Positions 9,452 through 19,124 are shown, counted from the stretch's first letter. The stretch is 64,000 bases of DNA from Hydrogenophaga aromaticivorans (GCF_013387465.1 NZ_VYGV01000007.1:56539-120538); one strand, 5' to 3'. Program-made: numbers and translations. The notes: generated by a model not told the origin, from the sequence alone.

Positions 9452-11560
9452 ATGACCGCTGAGTACCAGGTCCACGGCGATGTCGCCGTCATCACGCTGA
9501 ACAACCCGCCGGTGAACGGTCTGGGCTTGTCCACCCGCCAGGCCATCGTCGAAGGGCTGGAGAAAGCCGAGAACGATGCGGCGGTCAAGGCCGTCGTGCT
9601 GACCGGCGCCGGCAAGGCGTTTTCGGGCGGTGCCGACATCCGCGAGTTCGGTTCGCCCAAGGCGATCCAGGAGCCCAACCTGCTGTCCGTGATCATCCGC
9701 GTGGAAAACACCACCAAGCCGGTGATCGCGGCCGTGCACAGCGTGGCCATGGGCGGCGGCCTGGAGCTGGCATTGGGCGCGCACTACCGCATCGCCGCGC
9801 CGGGCTGCAACGTGGCCCTGCCCGAGGTGAAGCTGGGCCTGATTCCTGGCGCCGGCGGCACGCAGCGCCTGCCGCGCGTGCTGGGCGTCGAAGTGGCGCT
9901 GAACATGATCGTCAGCGGCGAGCCGGTGAAGAGCGAAACGCTCGCGCAGGTGCCTGGCCAGAAGCTGTTCGACAAGCTGTCCGCATCGCCCGAGTCGCTG
10001 GCCGAAGAGGCCCTGGCCTTCGCCCGCGAGATGGCCGCGAAACACGCCGACGGTTCGGCCTTCCCGCTGGTGCGCAACCTGCCCTGCAAACACCCCAACG
10101 GCGAGGCCTACTTCCAGTTCGCGCGCAACATGGTCAAGGGCATGGCGAAGAATTTCCCGGCGCCCGCCAAGTGCGTGGACGCGGTGGAAGCCGCGACCCA
10201 GAAGAAGTTCAACGACGGCATGGCCTTCGAGCGCGAGATCTTCATCAACCTGATGTGGACGCCCGAGTGCCGTTCGCTGCGCCACCTGTTCGTGGCCGAG
10301 CGCGCCGCCAGCAAGATTCCCGATGTGCCGGAAGACACGGCCAAGCGCAGCATCGAGTCGGTCGCCGTGATCGGTGCCGGCACCATGGGCGGCGGCATTG
10401 CCATGAACTTCCTCAACGCCGGCATCCCGGTGAAGATGCTGGAGATGAAGCAGGAAGCGCTCGACCGCGGCATCGCCACCATCCGCAAGAACTACGAAGC
10501 CCAGGTCAAGAAGGGCAAGCTCAAGCAGGACAAGTACGAGCAGCGCATGAGCCTGCTGAGCACCACGCTGAGCTACGACGACCTGGGAGCGGCCGACCTG
10601 GTGATCGAGGCCGTGTTCGAAGAGATCGGCGTCAAGGAAGCCGTGTTCAAGGAACTCGATCGCGTGATGAAGCCGGGTGCCATCCTGGCCTCCAACACCT
10701 CGACGCTGGACGTCAACAAGATCGCCAACTTCACCAAGCGCCCGCAGGACGTGGTGGGCATGCACTTCTTCAGCCCCGCCAACGTGATGAAGCTGCTGGA
10801 AGTGGTGCGCGGTGACGCGACCGCCAAGGACGTGCTGGCCACCGTGATGGCGGTGGCCAAGAAGATCAAGAAGACGGCGGTCGTGTCCGGCGTCTGCGAC
10901 GGCTTCATCGGCAACCGCATGATCGAACAGTACGGCCGCCAGGGTGGCTTCCTGCTCGACGAAGGCTGCACGCCCGCACAGGTGGACAAGGCGATCGAGA
11001 AGTTCGGTTTCGCCATGGGCCCGTTCCGCATGGGCGACCTGGCCGGCAACGACATCGGCTGGGCGATCCGCAAGCGCCGCTACCAGGAAAAGCCGGACAT
11101 GAAGTACAGCAAGACCGCCGACCTGCTGTGCGAGAAGGGCCGCTTCGGCCAGAAGACCGGCGCCGGCTGGTACGACTACGTGCCGGGCAAGCGCGACGCG
11201 ATCCCGAACGCCGAAGTGGTCAAGATGATCGAGGACCACCGCGCCGCCGCCGGCATCACACCGCGCAAGATTTCGGACGAAGAGATCGTGCAGCGCCTGG
11301 TGTTCTCGCTGGTGAACGAAGCCGCGCACATCCTCGAAGAAGGCATTGCCAACAAAGCCAGCGACATCGACGTGGTCTACATCTTCGGCTACGGCTTCCC
11401 GGTCTACCGCGGCGGCCCGCTGAACTACGCCAACGAAGTCGGCCTGTTCAACGTGGTCCAGGCCATGAAGCGCTTTGCGAAGAACCCGCTGGACGATGCG
11501 AAGTTCTGGGAGCCCGCTCCCTTGCTCGCCAAATTGGCTGCCGAAGGCAAAACCTTCTGA
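9452..11560 (+). CDS. Bifunctional enoyl-CoA hydratase / 3-hydroxyacyl-CoA dehydrogenase (FadB/FadJ family)
   Basis: Carries out the second and third steps of beta-oxidation: hydration of trans-2-enoyl-CoA and NAD-dependent oxidation of the 3-hydroxyacyl-CoA. The 702 residues match the family. The N-terminal crotonase domain (about 1-190) shows the oxyanion motif FSGGADIREF and a second loop, GGGLELALGAHYRIA. The dehydrogenase Rossmann motif VAVIGAGTMGGGIA starts near residue 306, with VGMHFFSPANVMKLLEVV and the C-terminal domain segment GFPVYRGGPLNYA. SD GAGGAG is at 9441-9446; the upstream in-frame start at 9365 would place the promoter inside the gene and is rejected. The thiolase follows 40 bp later, so the two probably act as a pair. 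Confidence 0.93.
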   Translation: MTAEYQVHGDVAVITLNNPPVNGLGLSTRQAIVEGLEKAENDAAVKAVVLTGAGKAFSGGADIREFGSPKAIQEPNLLSVIIRVENTTKPVIAAVHSVAMGGGLELALGAHYRIAAPGCNVALPEVKLGLIPGAGGTQRLPRVLGVEVALNMIVSGEPVKSETLAQVPGQKLFDKLSASPESLAEEALAFAREMAAKHADGSAFPLVRNLPCKHPNGEAYFQFARNMVKGMAKNFPAPAKCVDAVEAATQKKFNDGMAFEREIFINLMWTPECRSLRHLFVAERAASKIPDVPEDTAKRSIESVAVIGAGTMGGGIAMNFLNAGIPVKMLEMKQEALDRGIATIRKNYEAQVKKGKLKQDKYEQRMSLLSTTLSYDDLGAADLVIEAVFEEIGVKEAVFKELDRVMKPGAILASNTSTLDVNKIANFTKRPQDVVGMHFFSPANVMKLLEVVRGDATAKDVLATVMAVAKKIKKTAVVSGVCDGFIGNRMIEQYGRQGGFLLDEGCTPAQVDKAIEKFGFAMGPFRMGDLAGNDIGWAIRKRRYQEKPDMKYSKTADLLCEKGRFGQKTGAGWYDYVPGKRDAIPNAEVVKMIEDHRAAAGITPRKISDEEIVQRLVFSLVNEAAHILEEGIANKASDIDVVYIFGYGFPVYRGGPLNYANEVGLFNVVQAMKRFAKNPLDDAKFWEPAPLLAKLAAEGKTF

Positions 11561-11600
11561 TCCGCCCCGTCCGTACACCGAACAAGATTAGGAACTTGCC

Positions 11601-12776
11601 ATGACCAACGCCGTCATTGTTTCCACCGCCCGCACGCCCCTGGCCAAGAGCTGGAAGGGCGCCTTCAACATGACCCATGGCGCCACGCTCGGCGGCCACG
11701 CCGTGCAGCACGCCGTGCAGCGCGCCGGCATCGACGCCGCTGAAGTCGAAGACGTGATCATGGGTTGCGCCAACCCCGAGGGCGCGACCGGCGCCAACAT
11801 CGCGCGCCAGATCGCGCTGAAAGCCGGCCTGCCCATCACCGTTTCGGGCATGACCGTCAACCGCTTCTGCTCATCCGGCTTGCAGACCATCGCCCTGGCC
11901 GCGCAGCGCATCATCGCGGGCGAAGGCTCGGTCTACGTGGCCGGTGGTGTGGAAAGCATCTCCTGCGTGCAGCAGGAGATGAACCAGCACATGCTGGTGG
12001 ACCCGGCGCTGCAGAAGCAGAAGCCCGAGATCTACTGGAACATGCTGCAGACCGCCGAACAGGTGGCCAAGCGCTACGGCATCGGCCGCGACGCCATGGA
12101 CGAGTACGGTGCCGCCAGCCAGCAGAAGGCCACGGCCGCGCTGGAAGCCGGTCTGTTCAAGGCCGAGATCGCCCCCATCACCGTGACCGCCGGCGTGGCC
12201 GACAAGGTCATGGGCCTGATGACCAGGCAGGTCACGGTCGAGAACGACGAAGGCATCCGCGCCGGCACCACGTTTGAAGGCATCCACGGCCTGCGCTCGG
12301 CGCTGCCGGGCGGCCTGATCTCGGCCGGCAATGCCAGCCAGTTCAGCGACGGCGCAGGGGCCTGCGTGGTGATGGACGAGACCCTCGCCGAGAAGCGTGG
12401 CCTGCAGCCGCTGGGCCGTTTCCTGGGCTTTGCCGTCGCGGGTTGCGAGCCCGACGAAATGGGCATCGGCCCGGTGTTCGCCATCCCCAAGGTGCTCGCG
12501 CGCCTGGGCCTGAAGGTGAGCGACATCGACCTCTGGGAGCTCAACGAAGCCTTCGCCGTGCAGGTGATCTACTGCCGCGACAAGCTGGGCATTCCGCACG
12601 ACAAGCTCAACGTGAACGGCGGCGCCATCGCCGTGGGCCACCCCTACGGCGTGTCGGGCCAGCGCCTGACCGGCCACGCGCTGATCGAAGGCAAACGCCG
12701 CGGCGCCAAGCGCGTCTGCGTGACCATGTGCATCGGCGGTGGCATGGGTGCTGCCGGCATCTTCGAAGTCTTGTAA
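11601..12776 (+). CDS. Acetyl-CoA acyltransferase (thiolase)
   Basis: Cleaves 3-ketoacyl-CoA with CoA to acetyl-CoA and a shortened acyl-CoA. The 391 residues are typical. Catalytic residues are visible: nucleophile Cys90 in [10 protein letters not shown], His347 in GHPYG and Cys377 in MCIGGGMG. Pro/Tyr in GHPYG in place of the commoner GHPLG is a small variation. It is immediately downstream of the FadB-type gene with its own weak SD (AGGAAC), and a thioesterase follows after 9 bp. The set completes a beta-oxidation cycle apart from an acyl-CoA dehydrogenase, which is found at 21226. Confidence 0.93.
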   Translation: MTNAVIVSTARTPLAKSWKGAFNMTHGATLGGHAVQHAVQRAGIDAAEVEDVIMGCANPEGATGANIARQIALKAGLPITVSGMTVNRFCSSGLQTIALAAQRIIAGEGSVYVAGGVESISCVQQEMNQHMLVDPALQKQKPEIYWNMLQTAEQVAKRYGIGRDAMDEYGAASQQKATAALEAGLFKAEIAPITVTAGVADKVMGLMTRQVTVENDEGIRAGTTFEGIHGLRSALPGGLISAGNASQFSDGAGACVVMDETLAEKRGLQPLGRFLGFAVAGCEPDEMGIGPVFAIPKVLARLGLKVSDIDLWELNEAFAVQVIYCRDKLGIPHDKLNVNGGAIAVGHPYGVSGQRLTGHALIEGKRRGAKRVCVTMCIGGGMGAAGIFEVL

Positions 12777-12785
12777 GGACTTCCG

Positions 12786-13226
12786 GTGAGCGACGTCACC
12801 GTCAGCCCCGAGGTGTTTCTGGCGATGGGTCGCGAGGTCCTGGCCTCGCAGCCTTTCTCCCAGCTCATCGGGGCCGAGCTGGTGGCGCTCTCGCCGGGAC
12901 GCTGCGAGCTGCACGTCCCGATCACGGAAGCGGTCAAACAGCAACATGGCTTCGTGCACGGTGGCGTGCTCAGCTACGCGGCCGACAACGCGCTCACCTA
13001 CGCGGGCGGCACGGCGCTGCGGGTGCCGGTGGTGACGGCCGAGTTCAAGATCAACTACCTGCGTCCGGCTATCGGCGAGCGCCTGATCGCGCGCGCCGAA
13101 GCCGTGCACACCGGCAAGTCGCAGGCGGTCTGCCGCTGCGACGTGTTCGTGGTGAAAGACGGAGAAGAAAAACTCTGCGCGGTGGCGCAGGGCACGATCG
13201 CCGCGCTGCCGGCATCACCGGCTTGA
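12786..13226 (+). CDS. PaaI-type hotdog thioesterase
   Basis: Predicted acyl-CoA thioesterase of 146 residues with a single hotdog fold. The helix motif HGFVHGGVLSYAADNA contains the HGG that positions the thioester in PaaI proteins, and the Asp of AADNA corresponds to the catalytic acid. Translation appears to start with GTG at 12786; the AAGGA at about 12776 serves as SD. Gene order suggests release of CoA from dead-end acyl-CoA esters. The PaaI superfamily is broad and the substrate is unknown. Another member lies at 23866. Confidence 0.82.
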   Translation: MSDVTVSPEVFLAMGREVLASQPFSQLIGAELVALSPGRCELHVPITEAVKQQHGFVHGGVLSYAADNALTYAGGTALRVPVVTAEFKINYLRPAIGERLIARAEAVHTGKSQAVCRCDVFVVKDGEEKLCAVAQGTIAALPASPA

Positions 13227-13289
13227 GCGAGCGCCGGTGCCGGGGTTCACCCCATGTCCACCGCGCGCGCTTCGCACCATACTGCCCCG

Positions 13290-14651
13290 ATGAATCCTTA
13301 CCGCATCGGCTCCGGTGCCGGCTACGCCGGTGACCGCATCGACCCGGCGCTGGACCTGGCCGAACGGGGCGAGCTCGACGCCCTGGTCTTCGAGTGCCTG
13401 GCCGAACGCACCATCGCCCTGGCCCAGCTGCGCCGCGCCCACGATCCACAGGCCGGCTACGACCCGATGCTCCAGGCGCGCATGCGCGCGGTGCTGCCGG
13501 CCTGTGTGCGCAACGGCGTGACCATCATCACCAACATGGGCGCGGCGAACCCGATGGCGGCCGGGCAGGCCGTGCTGGACGTTGCGCGCGAACTGGGCCT
13601 GCCGCGCCTGCGCGTGGCGGTGGTGACGGGCGACGACGTGCTGCCCTGGATGTTGGCGAACGACGTGCCGCTGATGGATTCGCCCGACACCGTGCGTTCG
13701 CTGGACGGCCGCCTGATCTCGGCCAACGCCTACCTCGGCGCCGACGCCTTGTTGCCCGCGCTGCAGGCCGACGTGAACGTGATCATCACCGGACGCGTGG
13801 CCGACCCGTCGCTCTTTGTGGCGCCGCTCATGGCCCACTTCGGCTGGGCCGCGGACGACTGGCATCACCTGGGTCAGGGCCTGCTGGTCGGACATCTGCT
13901 CGAATGTGCGGCCCAGGTCAGTGGTGGTTACCTGGCCGATCCCGGCCATGTGGACGTGCCCGATCTGCACCGCGTCGGTTTCCCGCTGGCCGAGGTGTCT
14001 GCCGATGGCAGCGCGGTCATCACCAAACTGCCGGGCACCGGCGGGCGCGTGGACCGGCTCAGCTGCACCGCGCAACTGCTCTACGAAGTGGAAGACCCGG
14101 CGCACTACCTGCAGGCCGATGTGGTGGGCGACTTTTCAAAGGTCCGTTTCACACAGCTCGAATCCGACCGGGTGCAGGCGCAGGGCGCCAGCGGTCAGGC
14201 GCGCCCCGAGCAAATGAAAGCCACGCTGGGTTACCGCGACGGCTTCATCGGCGAGGGGCAGATTTCGTACGCAGGCCCGGGTGCGCGGGCGCGTGGGGAA
14301 CTGGCGCTCTCCATCCTGCGGCACCGGTTGCAAGACGCTGCGCTGTCCCACGGTCTCGCTGGTCTGGAACACCGCGCCGAGCTGATCGGTGTGAACGCCA
14401 TGCATGGCCCGCAACTGGGCGCGGACCGCGAACCCTACGAGGTGCGCGTGCGGCTGGCGGTGCGCTGCGCAACGCGCGCGCAGGCCGAAGCCGTGGGCCA
14501 GGAAGTGGAAGCGCTCTACCTCAACGGACCGGCCGGCGGCGGCGGTGTGACACAGTCCGTGCGCGAGGTGATCGCAGCCGCTTCGGCCCTGGTGCCGCGT
14601 TCGGCGGTACATGCCCGCTGCGACATCCTCGAACTGAGCGCGGAAGGTTGA
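13290..14651 (+). CDS. AtuA-like protein (acyclic terpene utilization family, DUF1446)
   Basis: 453 residues from the ATG at 13290, which gives the typical family start YRIGSGAGYAGDRIDPALDL. An in-frame ATG at 13254 would add 12 residues; neither has a clear SD. Conserved features are GELDALVFECLAERTIALAQ, NMGAANPMAAG, IITGRVADPSLF and HLLECAAQVSGGY. AtuA was named from the citronellol/geraniol utilization cluster of Pseudomonas, but its biochemical role is not established and many homologues stand outside terpene clusters. Here it is followed after one base by a small partner gene. Link to the adjacent beta-oxidation genes is by position. Confidence 0.82.
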   Translation: MNPYRIGSGAGYAGDRIDPALDLAERGELDALVFECLAERTIALAQLRRAHDPQAGYDPMLQARMRAVLPACVRNGVTIITNMGAANPMAAGQAVLDVARELGLPRLRVAVVTGDDVLPWMLANDVPLMDSPDTVRSLDGRLISANAYLGADALLPALQADVNVIITGRVADPSLFVAPLMAHFGWAADDWHHLGQGLLVGHLLECAAQVSGGYLADPGHVDVPDLHRVGFPLAEVSADGSAVITKLPGTGGRVDRLSCTAQLLYEVEDPAHYLQADVVGDFSKVRFTQLESDRVQAQGASGQARPEQMKATLGYRDGFIGEGQISYAGPGARARGELALSILRHRLQDAALSHGLAGLEHRAELIGVNAMHGPQLGADREPYEVRVRLAVRCATRAQAEAVGQEVEALYLNGPAGGGGVTQSVREVIAAASALVPRSAVHARCDILELSAEG

Positions 14652-14652
14652 C

Positions 14653-14985
14653 ATGACAGCACCGTCCAGAAAAGCATCCCCCCACCGCACACTGCGCGAC
14701 ATCGCGCTGGCCCGCTCGGGCGACAAGGGCAACCGCGCCACGCTCAGCGTGATCGCGCTGGATCCGAAGGACTACCCGGAGATGGAGCGCCTGCTCAGCG
14801 CCGAGCGTGTGCAGGCCCACTTTGCCGGCGTGGTGCAGGGCCCGGTGCAACGCTACACCTTGCCCGATCTCGCGGCGGTGCATTTCGTGATGTTCGACGC
14901 CCTGGGCGGCGGCGTCACGCGTTCGCTGGCCCTTGACGCCCACGGCAAAACCCTGAGTGCCGCCGTGCTGGATCTGCCGCTCTGA
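14653..14985 (+). CDS. Small AtuA-associated protein
   Basis: 110 residues with the conserved segment LRDIALARSGDKGNRATLSVIAL near the start. This is the same sequence element that forms the C-terminal domain of longer AtuA-type proteins, so the pair looks like a split version of a fused protein. No signal peptide or membrane segment is present. It follows the AtuA-like gene by 1 bp and is surely co-translated with it. Probably a subunit of the same complex; catalytic role unknown. Confidence 0.75.
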   Translation: MTAPSRKASPHRTLRDIALARSGDKGNRATLSVIALDPKDYPEMERLLSAERVQAHFAGVVQGPVQRYTLPDLAAVHFVMFDALGGGVTRSLALDAHGKTLSAAVLDLPL

Positions 14986-15032
14986 GCCCTACACTGACCC
15001 CGCCTTTTCAAAACCAACCGAAGGAGACTCTG

Positions 15033-16001
15033 ATGCGTTCTGTGTTCCGATTGCTCGCCACCACCGCTGCCGCGCTGGTGTGTTCATCCACCGCCCTGGC
15101 CCAGGCCTACCCCGACCGGCCGATCAAGGCGGTCGTGCCTTTTGCCGCCGGCAGTGCCACCGACACCATCGGCCGGGCCTTCGCGCTGAAGATGCAGGAG
15201 TCGCTGGGGCAGACCATCGTGGTCGACAACAAGCCCGGCGCCAACGGCCTGCTGGGCGCCGACGCGGTGGCCAAGGCCGCACCCGACGGCTACACCATCC
15301 TGATCGGCACCAACAGCACCAACGCCGCGCTCAAGAGCCTGATGAAGAAGCTGCCCTACGACCAGGACACCGCCTTCGCACCGGTGGCCTACATGGGCTC
15401 GGTGCCGCTGATCATGGCGGTCAACAACGACGTGCCGGCCAAGACGCTGAAGGAGCTGGTGGACATGGCCAAGGCCAAGCCGGGCAGCATCAACTTCGCC
15501 AGTGCCAGCACCTCGCAGCTGGTGTCCACCGAGATGATGGCGGGCATGGCCGGCATCCAGCTCGCCAACGTGCCCTACAAGAGCGGCCCGGCTGCCATGA
15601 CCGACCTGATCGGTGGCGTGGTGCAGATGTTCAGCGCCGACTTCGCGGTGATGCTGCCGCAGGTGAAAGCGGGCAAGGTGCGCGGCCTGGCGGTGACGTC
15701 GTCCAAGCGCTCGCCGGCCGTGCCCGAACTGCCGACGGTTAACGAAGCGCTGGGCTTGAAAGACTACGAACTGATCGCCTATTTCGCCGTGTTCGCTCCC
15801 GCTGGAACGCCGCCCGACATCGTGGCCAAGCTCAACAAGGCGGTGAACGAAGCGGCGAACAGCAAGGAGATCCAGGACCGCTTCGCGGGCATCGGCTTCG
15901 CGGTCGAACCCGGCACCCCCGCCGACCTGGCCAAGCGCAGCGTGGCCGAGACCGCCAAGTGGGCCAAGGCGATCAAGGACGCGAAGATCGAGCCGCAATA
16001 A
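15033..16001 (+). CDS. Bug-family tripartite tricarboxylate transporter substrate-binding protein
   Basis: Periplasmic receptor, 322 residues, with signal peptide (core LLATTAAALVCSSTALA, cleavage before QAYPDRP near residue 24). Family hallmarks are YPDRPIKAVVPFAAGSATD, VVDNKPGANGLLGADAVAKA, PDGYTILIG and VPYKSGPAAMTDLIGG. These proteins are strongly amplified in Burkholderiales and often lack adjacent TctA/TctB genes, as here. SD AAGGAG lies 6 bp before the ATG. It converges with the dienelactone hydrolase gene across a 36-bp gap containing a GC-rich inverted repeat (CCCCG..CGGGG, about 16012-16030) without a T-run. Confidence 0.92.
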   Translation: MRSVFRLLATTAAALVCSSTALAQAYPDRPIKAVVPFAAGSATDTIGRAFALKMQESLGQTIVVDNKPGANGLLGADAVAKAAPDGYTILIGTNSTNAALKSLMKKLPYDQDTAFAPVAYMGSVPLIMAVNNDVPAKTLKELVDMAKAKPGSINFASASTSQLVSTEMMAGMAGIQLANVPYKSGPAAMTDLIGGVVQMFSADFAVMLPQVKAGKVRGLAVTSSKRSPAVPELPTVNEALGLKDYELIAYFAVFAPAGTPPDIVAKLNKAVNEAANSKEIQDRFAGIGFAVEPGTPADLAKRSVAETAKWAKAIKDAKIEPQ

Positions 16002-16037
16002 GCACCGGGAACCCCGACGCCGGCGCGGGGGTGTTCG

Positions 16038-17276
16038 TCAGGGCGCCGACCGGGCCCAGCTCGCCATCAAGGTGTTGGACGGCAGGTGTTCGTCCAGCAG
16101 CTTGCGCGCGGTTTCGATGCCGGCCACCGGCAGACCGGTCGGGTCGAGTTGGCCGATCTGCACCAGCACGCTGGCCTGGTCCCAGTAGATGTGTTCGTGG
16201 TAGAGCTTGTCGCCCCGGAACTTGACGATGGCCACCAGGGGAATTTCGACGCGTCTGCCGGTGGGCGCGATGCCCGGCAGCATCCAGTCGATCTCGCAGG
16301 TGTGGGTGAAGCAGAACAGCAGCTCGTCGACGATCTGGGTCGCGCCGATGGTGCGTGAGATCGGCACCAGCGTGGTGTCGGGTGGGTTGCTGTTGACGAA
16401 GTGGTGCTGGTAGAAGCGCGACAGCATGGTGTGGCCCACGCCGCCGGTCATGGTGGGAATGTGGTTCACGTACGGCTCGGCCACCATGGTGGCCATGGTG
16501 GCGGCCACGTCGCGGGTGGCGAACTCGTGTTCGCAGTGCTTGTCCCACAGGGCGGAGAAGTCGGGGTGGGGCCCCATGGCGGCCTTGAAGGCGGCCACGC
16601 TGCGCTGGTGTGCCATCAGCGCCGAGGGCTTGTGAAAGTGGTCACCGCCCAAGCGGGCGAATGCATGGTCCACACCGGGGTACACGTACAGCTCGGTCTG
16701 CTCGCGGCCCGACAGCGCGGCCAGGATCTCGGCGCGTGCCTCGGGCGGGCAGAAAGCGTCGTTTTCGGCGATGTGCAGCACCAGTCGGCCGCGCAGGCTC
16801 TTGGCGTCGTCCAGCGCCTTTTCAATGCCCACGCCGTAGTAGCCCACGGCCACATCGGCATCGGTGTGGCAGGCCGCCAAGTAGGCCAGCTTGCCGCCCA
16901 GGCAGAAGCCCAGCACACCGGCCTGGCCCGAACACTCGGGGCGCTGGCGCAGCGCGTTCAGGCTGGCCTGGATGTCGGCCACGCCCAGGGTCTCATCAAA
17001 GCCCTGGTACAGGCCGAAGGCGCGCTGGAAATCGGCCTCGGTGTAGCCCAGCTGGATGCCGGGCTGCTGGCGCCAGAACAGGTCGGGCACCAGCACCACA
17101 TAACCTTCTTCGGCGTAGTGGTCGGCCACGGCGCGCATGGTGGCGTTGACGCCAAAGATTTCCTGCGCGAGCACGATGCCGGGGCCATGGCCCGAGGGTG
17201 GCAGGGCGAGGTAGGCGTCGAAAGAACCGCTGCCGTCGTTGGCCGGGATGCGGATGGTTGGGGCGGTGGATGTCAT
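16038..17276 (-). CDS. Dienelactone hydrolase fused to a SnoaL/NTF2-like domain
   Basis: 412 residues. Residues 1 to about 235 form an alpha/beta hydrolase of the dienelactone hydrolase family, with nucleophile Cys125 in GFCLGGK, a later Asp and His in GVDHAFAR. Residues from about 245 to 405 form a SnoaL-like cone domain (HCEHEFATRDVAATMATM..., FYQHHFVNSNPPDTTLVPISRTIG, EIPLVAIVKFRGDKLYHEHIYWDQASVL). The fusion implies two steps on one intermediate, such as lactone opening and isomerisation. It overlaps the flavin reductase gene by 4 bp (ATGA) and is the last gene of the SDR/oxygenase operon. Domains are confident; the reaction is inference. Confidence 0.85.
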   Translation of the reverse strand: MTSTAPTIRIPANDGSGSFDAYLALPPSGHGPGIVLAQEIFGVNATMRAVADHYAEEGYVVLVPDLFWRQQPGIQLGYTEADFQRAFGLYQGFDETLGVADIQASLNALRQRPECSGQAGVLGFCLGGKLAYLAACHTDADVAVGYYGVGIEKALDDAKSLRGRLVLHIAENDAFCPPEARAEILAALSGREQTELYVYPGVDHAFARLGGDHFHKPSALMAHQRSVAAFKAAMGPHPDFSALWDKHCEHEFATRDVAATMATMVAEPYVNHIPTMTGGVGHTMLSRFYQHHFVNSNPPDTTLVPISRTIGATQIVDELLFCFTHTCEIDWMLPGIAPTGRRVEIPLVAIVKFRGDKLYHEHIYWDQASVLVQIGQLDPTGLPVAGIETARKLLDEHLPSNTLMASWARSAP

Positions 17277-17830
17277 GCGGTTTCTCCGAGGTCTGCGAGG
17301 GTGGTGTATTGGCCGTCCGAGTACAGCAGTGGCGCTTCGTTGCGGGGGCTCAGCAGCACCGCCTTGATCTCGCCGATCATGGCGGCGTGGCTGTGGGCCA
17401 CCATCATTTCGTCGACAACGCAGTCGAACACGGCCAGGGCGTCCAGCAGCACCGGCGCGCCGGTGGCCAGCGTGCCCCAGCGGCCGGGCTCGAAGCGTTG
17501 CGCCTGCGGGGTCGGCGCGCCGCCGAACTGCTGCGCCAGGTCGAGGTGGCGGTAGGCCAGCAGGTTCACGCTCATGCGCCGGCTTTCCGCGATGGCGCGG
17601 AAGGTCGAGCCCTTGAGGTTGACGCAGGCCAGCAGCCGCGCAGGTTCGGCGGAGAAGGAGGTGACGGCGGTGGCGGTCAGGCCGGCCAGGGTCTGGCCAT
17701 CGTGGGTGGCCACCAGGGTCACGGCGCCGGTCAGGCGGCGCATGGCCAGGCGGAAGTCGGACAGCGGCAGGCTGGCGCTGTGGCGCAGGGCCTGCAAGGG
17801 GGGCAGGGTGCCCAGTTCTGCCGCGGTCAC
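17273..17830 (-). CDS. Flavin reductase (two-component monooxygenase small subunit, StyB-like)
   Basis: 185 residues of the flavin reductase-like fold. Segments FRLAMRRLTGAVTLVATHDGQTLAGLTATAVTSFSAEP and LLACVNLKGSTFRAI are the flavin-binding core; GxxH near the C-terminal half is replaced by VAHSHAAMIGEI, which fits the family. It likely uses NADH to reduce free FAD/FMN and supplies it to the adjacent StyA-like oxygenase. It is 61 bp downstream of that gene and overlaps the hydrolase start. Confidence 0.85.
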   Translation of the reverse strand: MTAAELGTLPPLQALRHSASLPLSDFRLAMRRLTGAVTLVATHDGQTLAGLTATAVTSFSAEPARLLACVNLKGSTFRAIAESRRMSVNLLAYRHLDLAQQFGGAPTPQAQRFEPGRWGTLATGAPVLLDALAVFDCVVDEMMVAHSHAAMIGEIKAVLLSPRNEAPLLYSDGQYTTLADLGETA

Positions 17831-17891
17831 TGGAATACCTCCGCTCTTCGAGCTGCGGTGCGAGCTTGCTTGGGGCGGCCCGGCGCGGCGC

Positions 17892-19124
17892 TCATGCTGG
17901 CACCGCTTCCAGGTAGGCGTCGACCTTGTCCGGTGTCATGAAGAAGTTCACGAAGTCGGTCGGGTTGTTGAAGCCGTTGGCGATGCGACGGGCCACCCGG
18001 GGTTCTCCACAGGCAGCGCCCAGCACCTTGAGCACGTGGGGTGGCGGCGGCGACAGCAAGGCGTTGGTCCAGTCGGTGGCGAAGTGGCCGTAACTGGCCC
18101 AGAAGTCCTCGAAGGTCTGCTGCATGAAGGTGGCGTCAAAGGGCCTGTCACCGTGCGCCACGATCGCCCGTTCCATCGCGTTCGCAAACTTGGCCGCGTT
18201 GTTGGAGCCCTGGCCGGTGATGGGGTCGTTGAGCATCACCGCGTCGGCCATGCCCATAACCACCCGGCCGCAGGGCAGCTGGCCCACCGGCTGGCGCACC
18301 GTGGGGGCGAATCGCCCGGCGAGGATGCCGTTGGCGTCGGTCAATTCCACCTGTGTGCAGCGGGCCGCTTCCCAGGGCAGGAACTTGGTCAGTATCTCTT
18401 TGGACCGGGCCAGGTGCTGGGCCGGCGTTGCCACATCGGCCCAGCAGTCCATGGGACCACCGGGCACGCCCTCGAACACCATGATCTCGCAGGGACCACT
18501 GACGGTCAGCGCCGGGAACACGAAGTACTCGCCGACACCAGGGATGAGGTTGAAGTTGACGGCCGAGTACTCGGGGCGGGGCGCCATGCCGTGCACATAG
18601 GTCAGCGCCAGGGCGCGCTGCGGCTTGTCGTAGGGGCTGCGGCTGGCGTCGCGCTGGAACATCTGGGCGATCGCGCCCTTGCCGGCGGCCACGATCACGA
18701 GATCGTGGTCCTGCGTCCAGCGCTCCAGATCGTCCATGACGGCTTCGTGCATCAGCAGCTCGCCGCCCAGGCGGCTGAACTCGGCCATCCAGCCGGGCAC
18801 CTTCACGCGCTGGTCGACCGACTGCGCCTTGTGGTCCAGGCGGTGGCCCCAGCTCATGGCCTTTTCGCCGGGCAGCTCGGGGTGGGGCACGGTGAACGAG
18901 ATGCCCTCGACCGGCGGGCAGTCTTGTTCCCAGAAGTTGAGTCCGCGGTCGCGTTCGAGCTGCAGGCTGTCGTGGAACATGCACTGGCTGGACAGCACCT
19001 TGCCGGTGCGCAGGTCCTCGGGTGTGCGGTTGCTGGTGATGCTGACGCGGTAGCCGCGCTGGAGCAGGCTGATGCCCAGTTGCAGCCCGGCCTGGCCGGC
19101 GCCGACGATCATGATCTTGCGCAT
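17892..19124 (-). CDS. Styrene/indole monooxygenase-like FAD-dependent oxygenase (StyA-like)
   Basis: 410 residues of a single-component-fold flavoprotein without an NAD(P)H domain. The dinucleotide motif IMIVGAGQAGLQLGI is at the N-terminus; DLVIVAAGKGAIAQMF, PYDKPQRALALTYVHG and NDPITGQGSNNAAKFANAM correspond to matching blocks in styrene monooxygenase StyA (VVCTGKYALGKVF, PFEKPQRAL, DPVLGQGANMASYA as I recall them). StyA enzymes epoxidise vinyl aromatics or indole using reduced FAD from StyB, here the next gene. Similarity is clear but moderate, so the substrate may differ. An SDR gene lies 36 bp upstream and a hydrolase ends the operon. Confidence 0.82.
   Translation of the reverse strand: MRKIMIVGAGQAGLQLGISLLQRGYRVSITSNRTPEDLRTGKVLSSQCMFHDSLQLERDRGLNFWEQDCPPVEGISFTVPHPELPGEKAMSWGHRLDHKAQSVDQRVKVPGWMAEFSRLGGELLMHEAVMDDLERWTQDHDLVIVAAGKGAIAQMFQRDASRSPYDKPQRALALTYVHGMAPRPEYSAVNFNLIPGVGEYFVFPALTVSGPCEIMVFEGVPGGPMDCWADVATPAQHLARSKEILTKFLPWEAARCTQVELTDANGILAGRFAPTVRQPVGQLPCGRVVMGMADAVMLNDPITGQGSNNAAKFANAMERAIVAHGDRPFDATFMQQTFEDFWASYGHFATDWTNALLSPPPPHVLKVLGAACGEPRVARRIANGFNNPTDFVNFFMTPDKVDAYLEAVPA

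Noticed and set aside
16012..16030. GC-rich inverted repeat between convergent genes as a bidirectional terminator
   Set aside because: Stem of about five pairs and no T-tract on either strand; possible but not supported.
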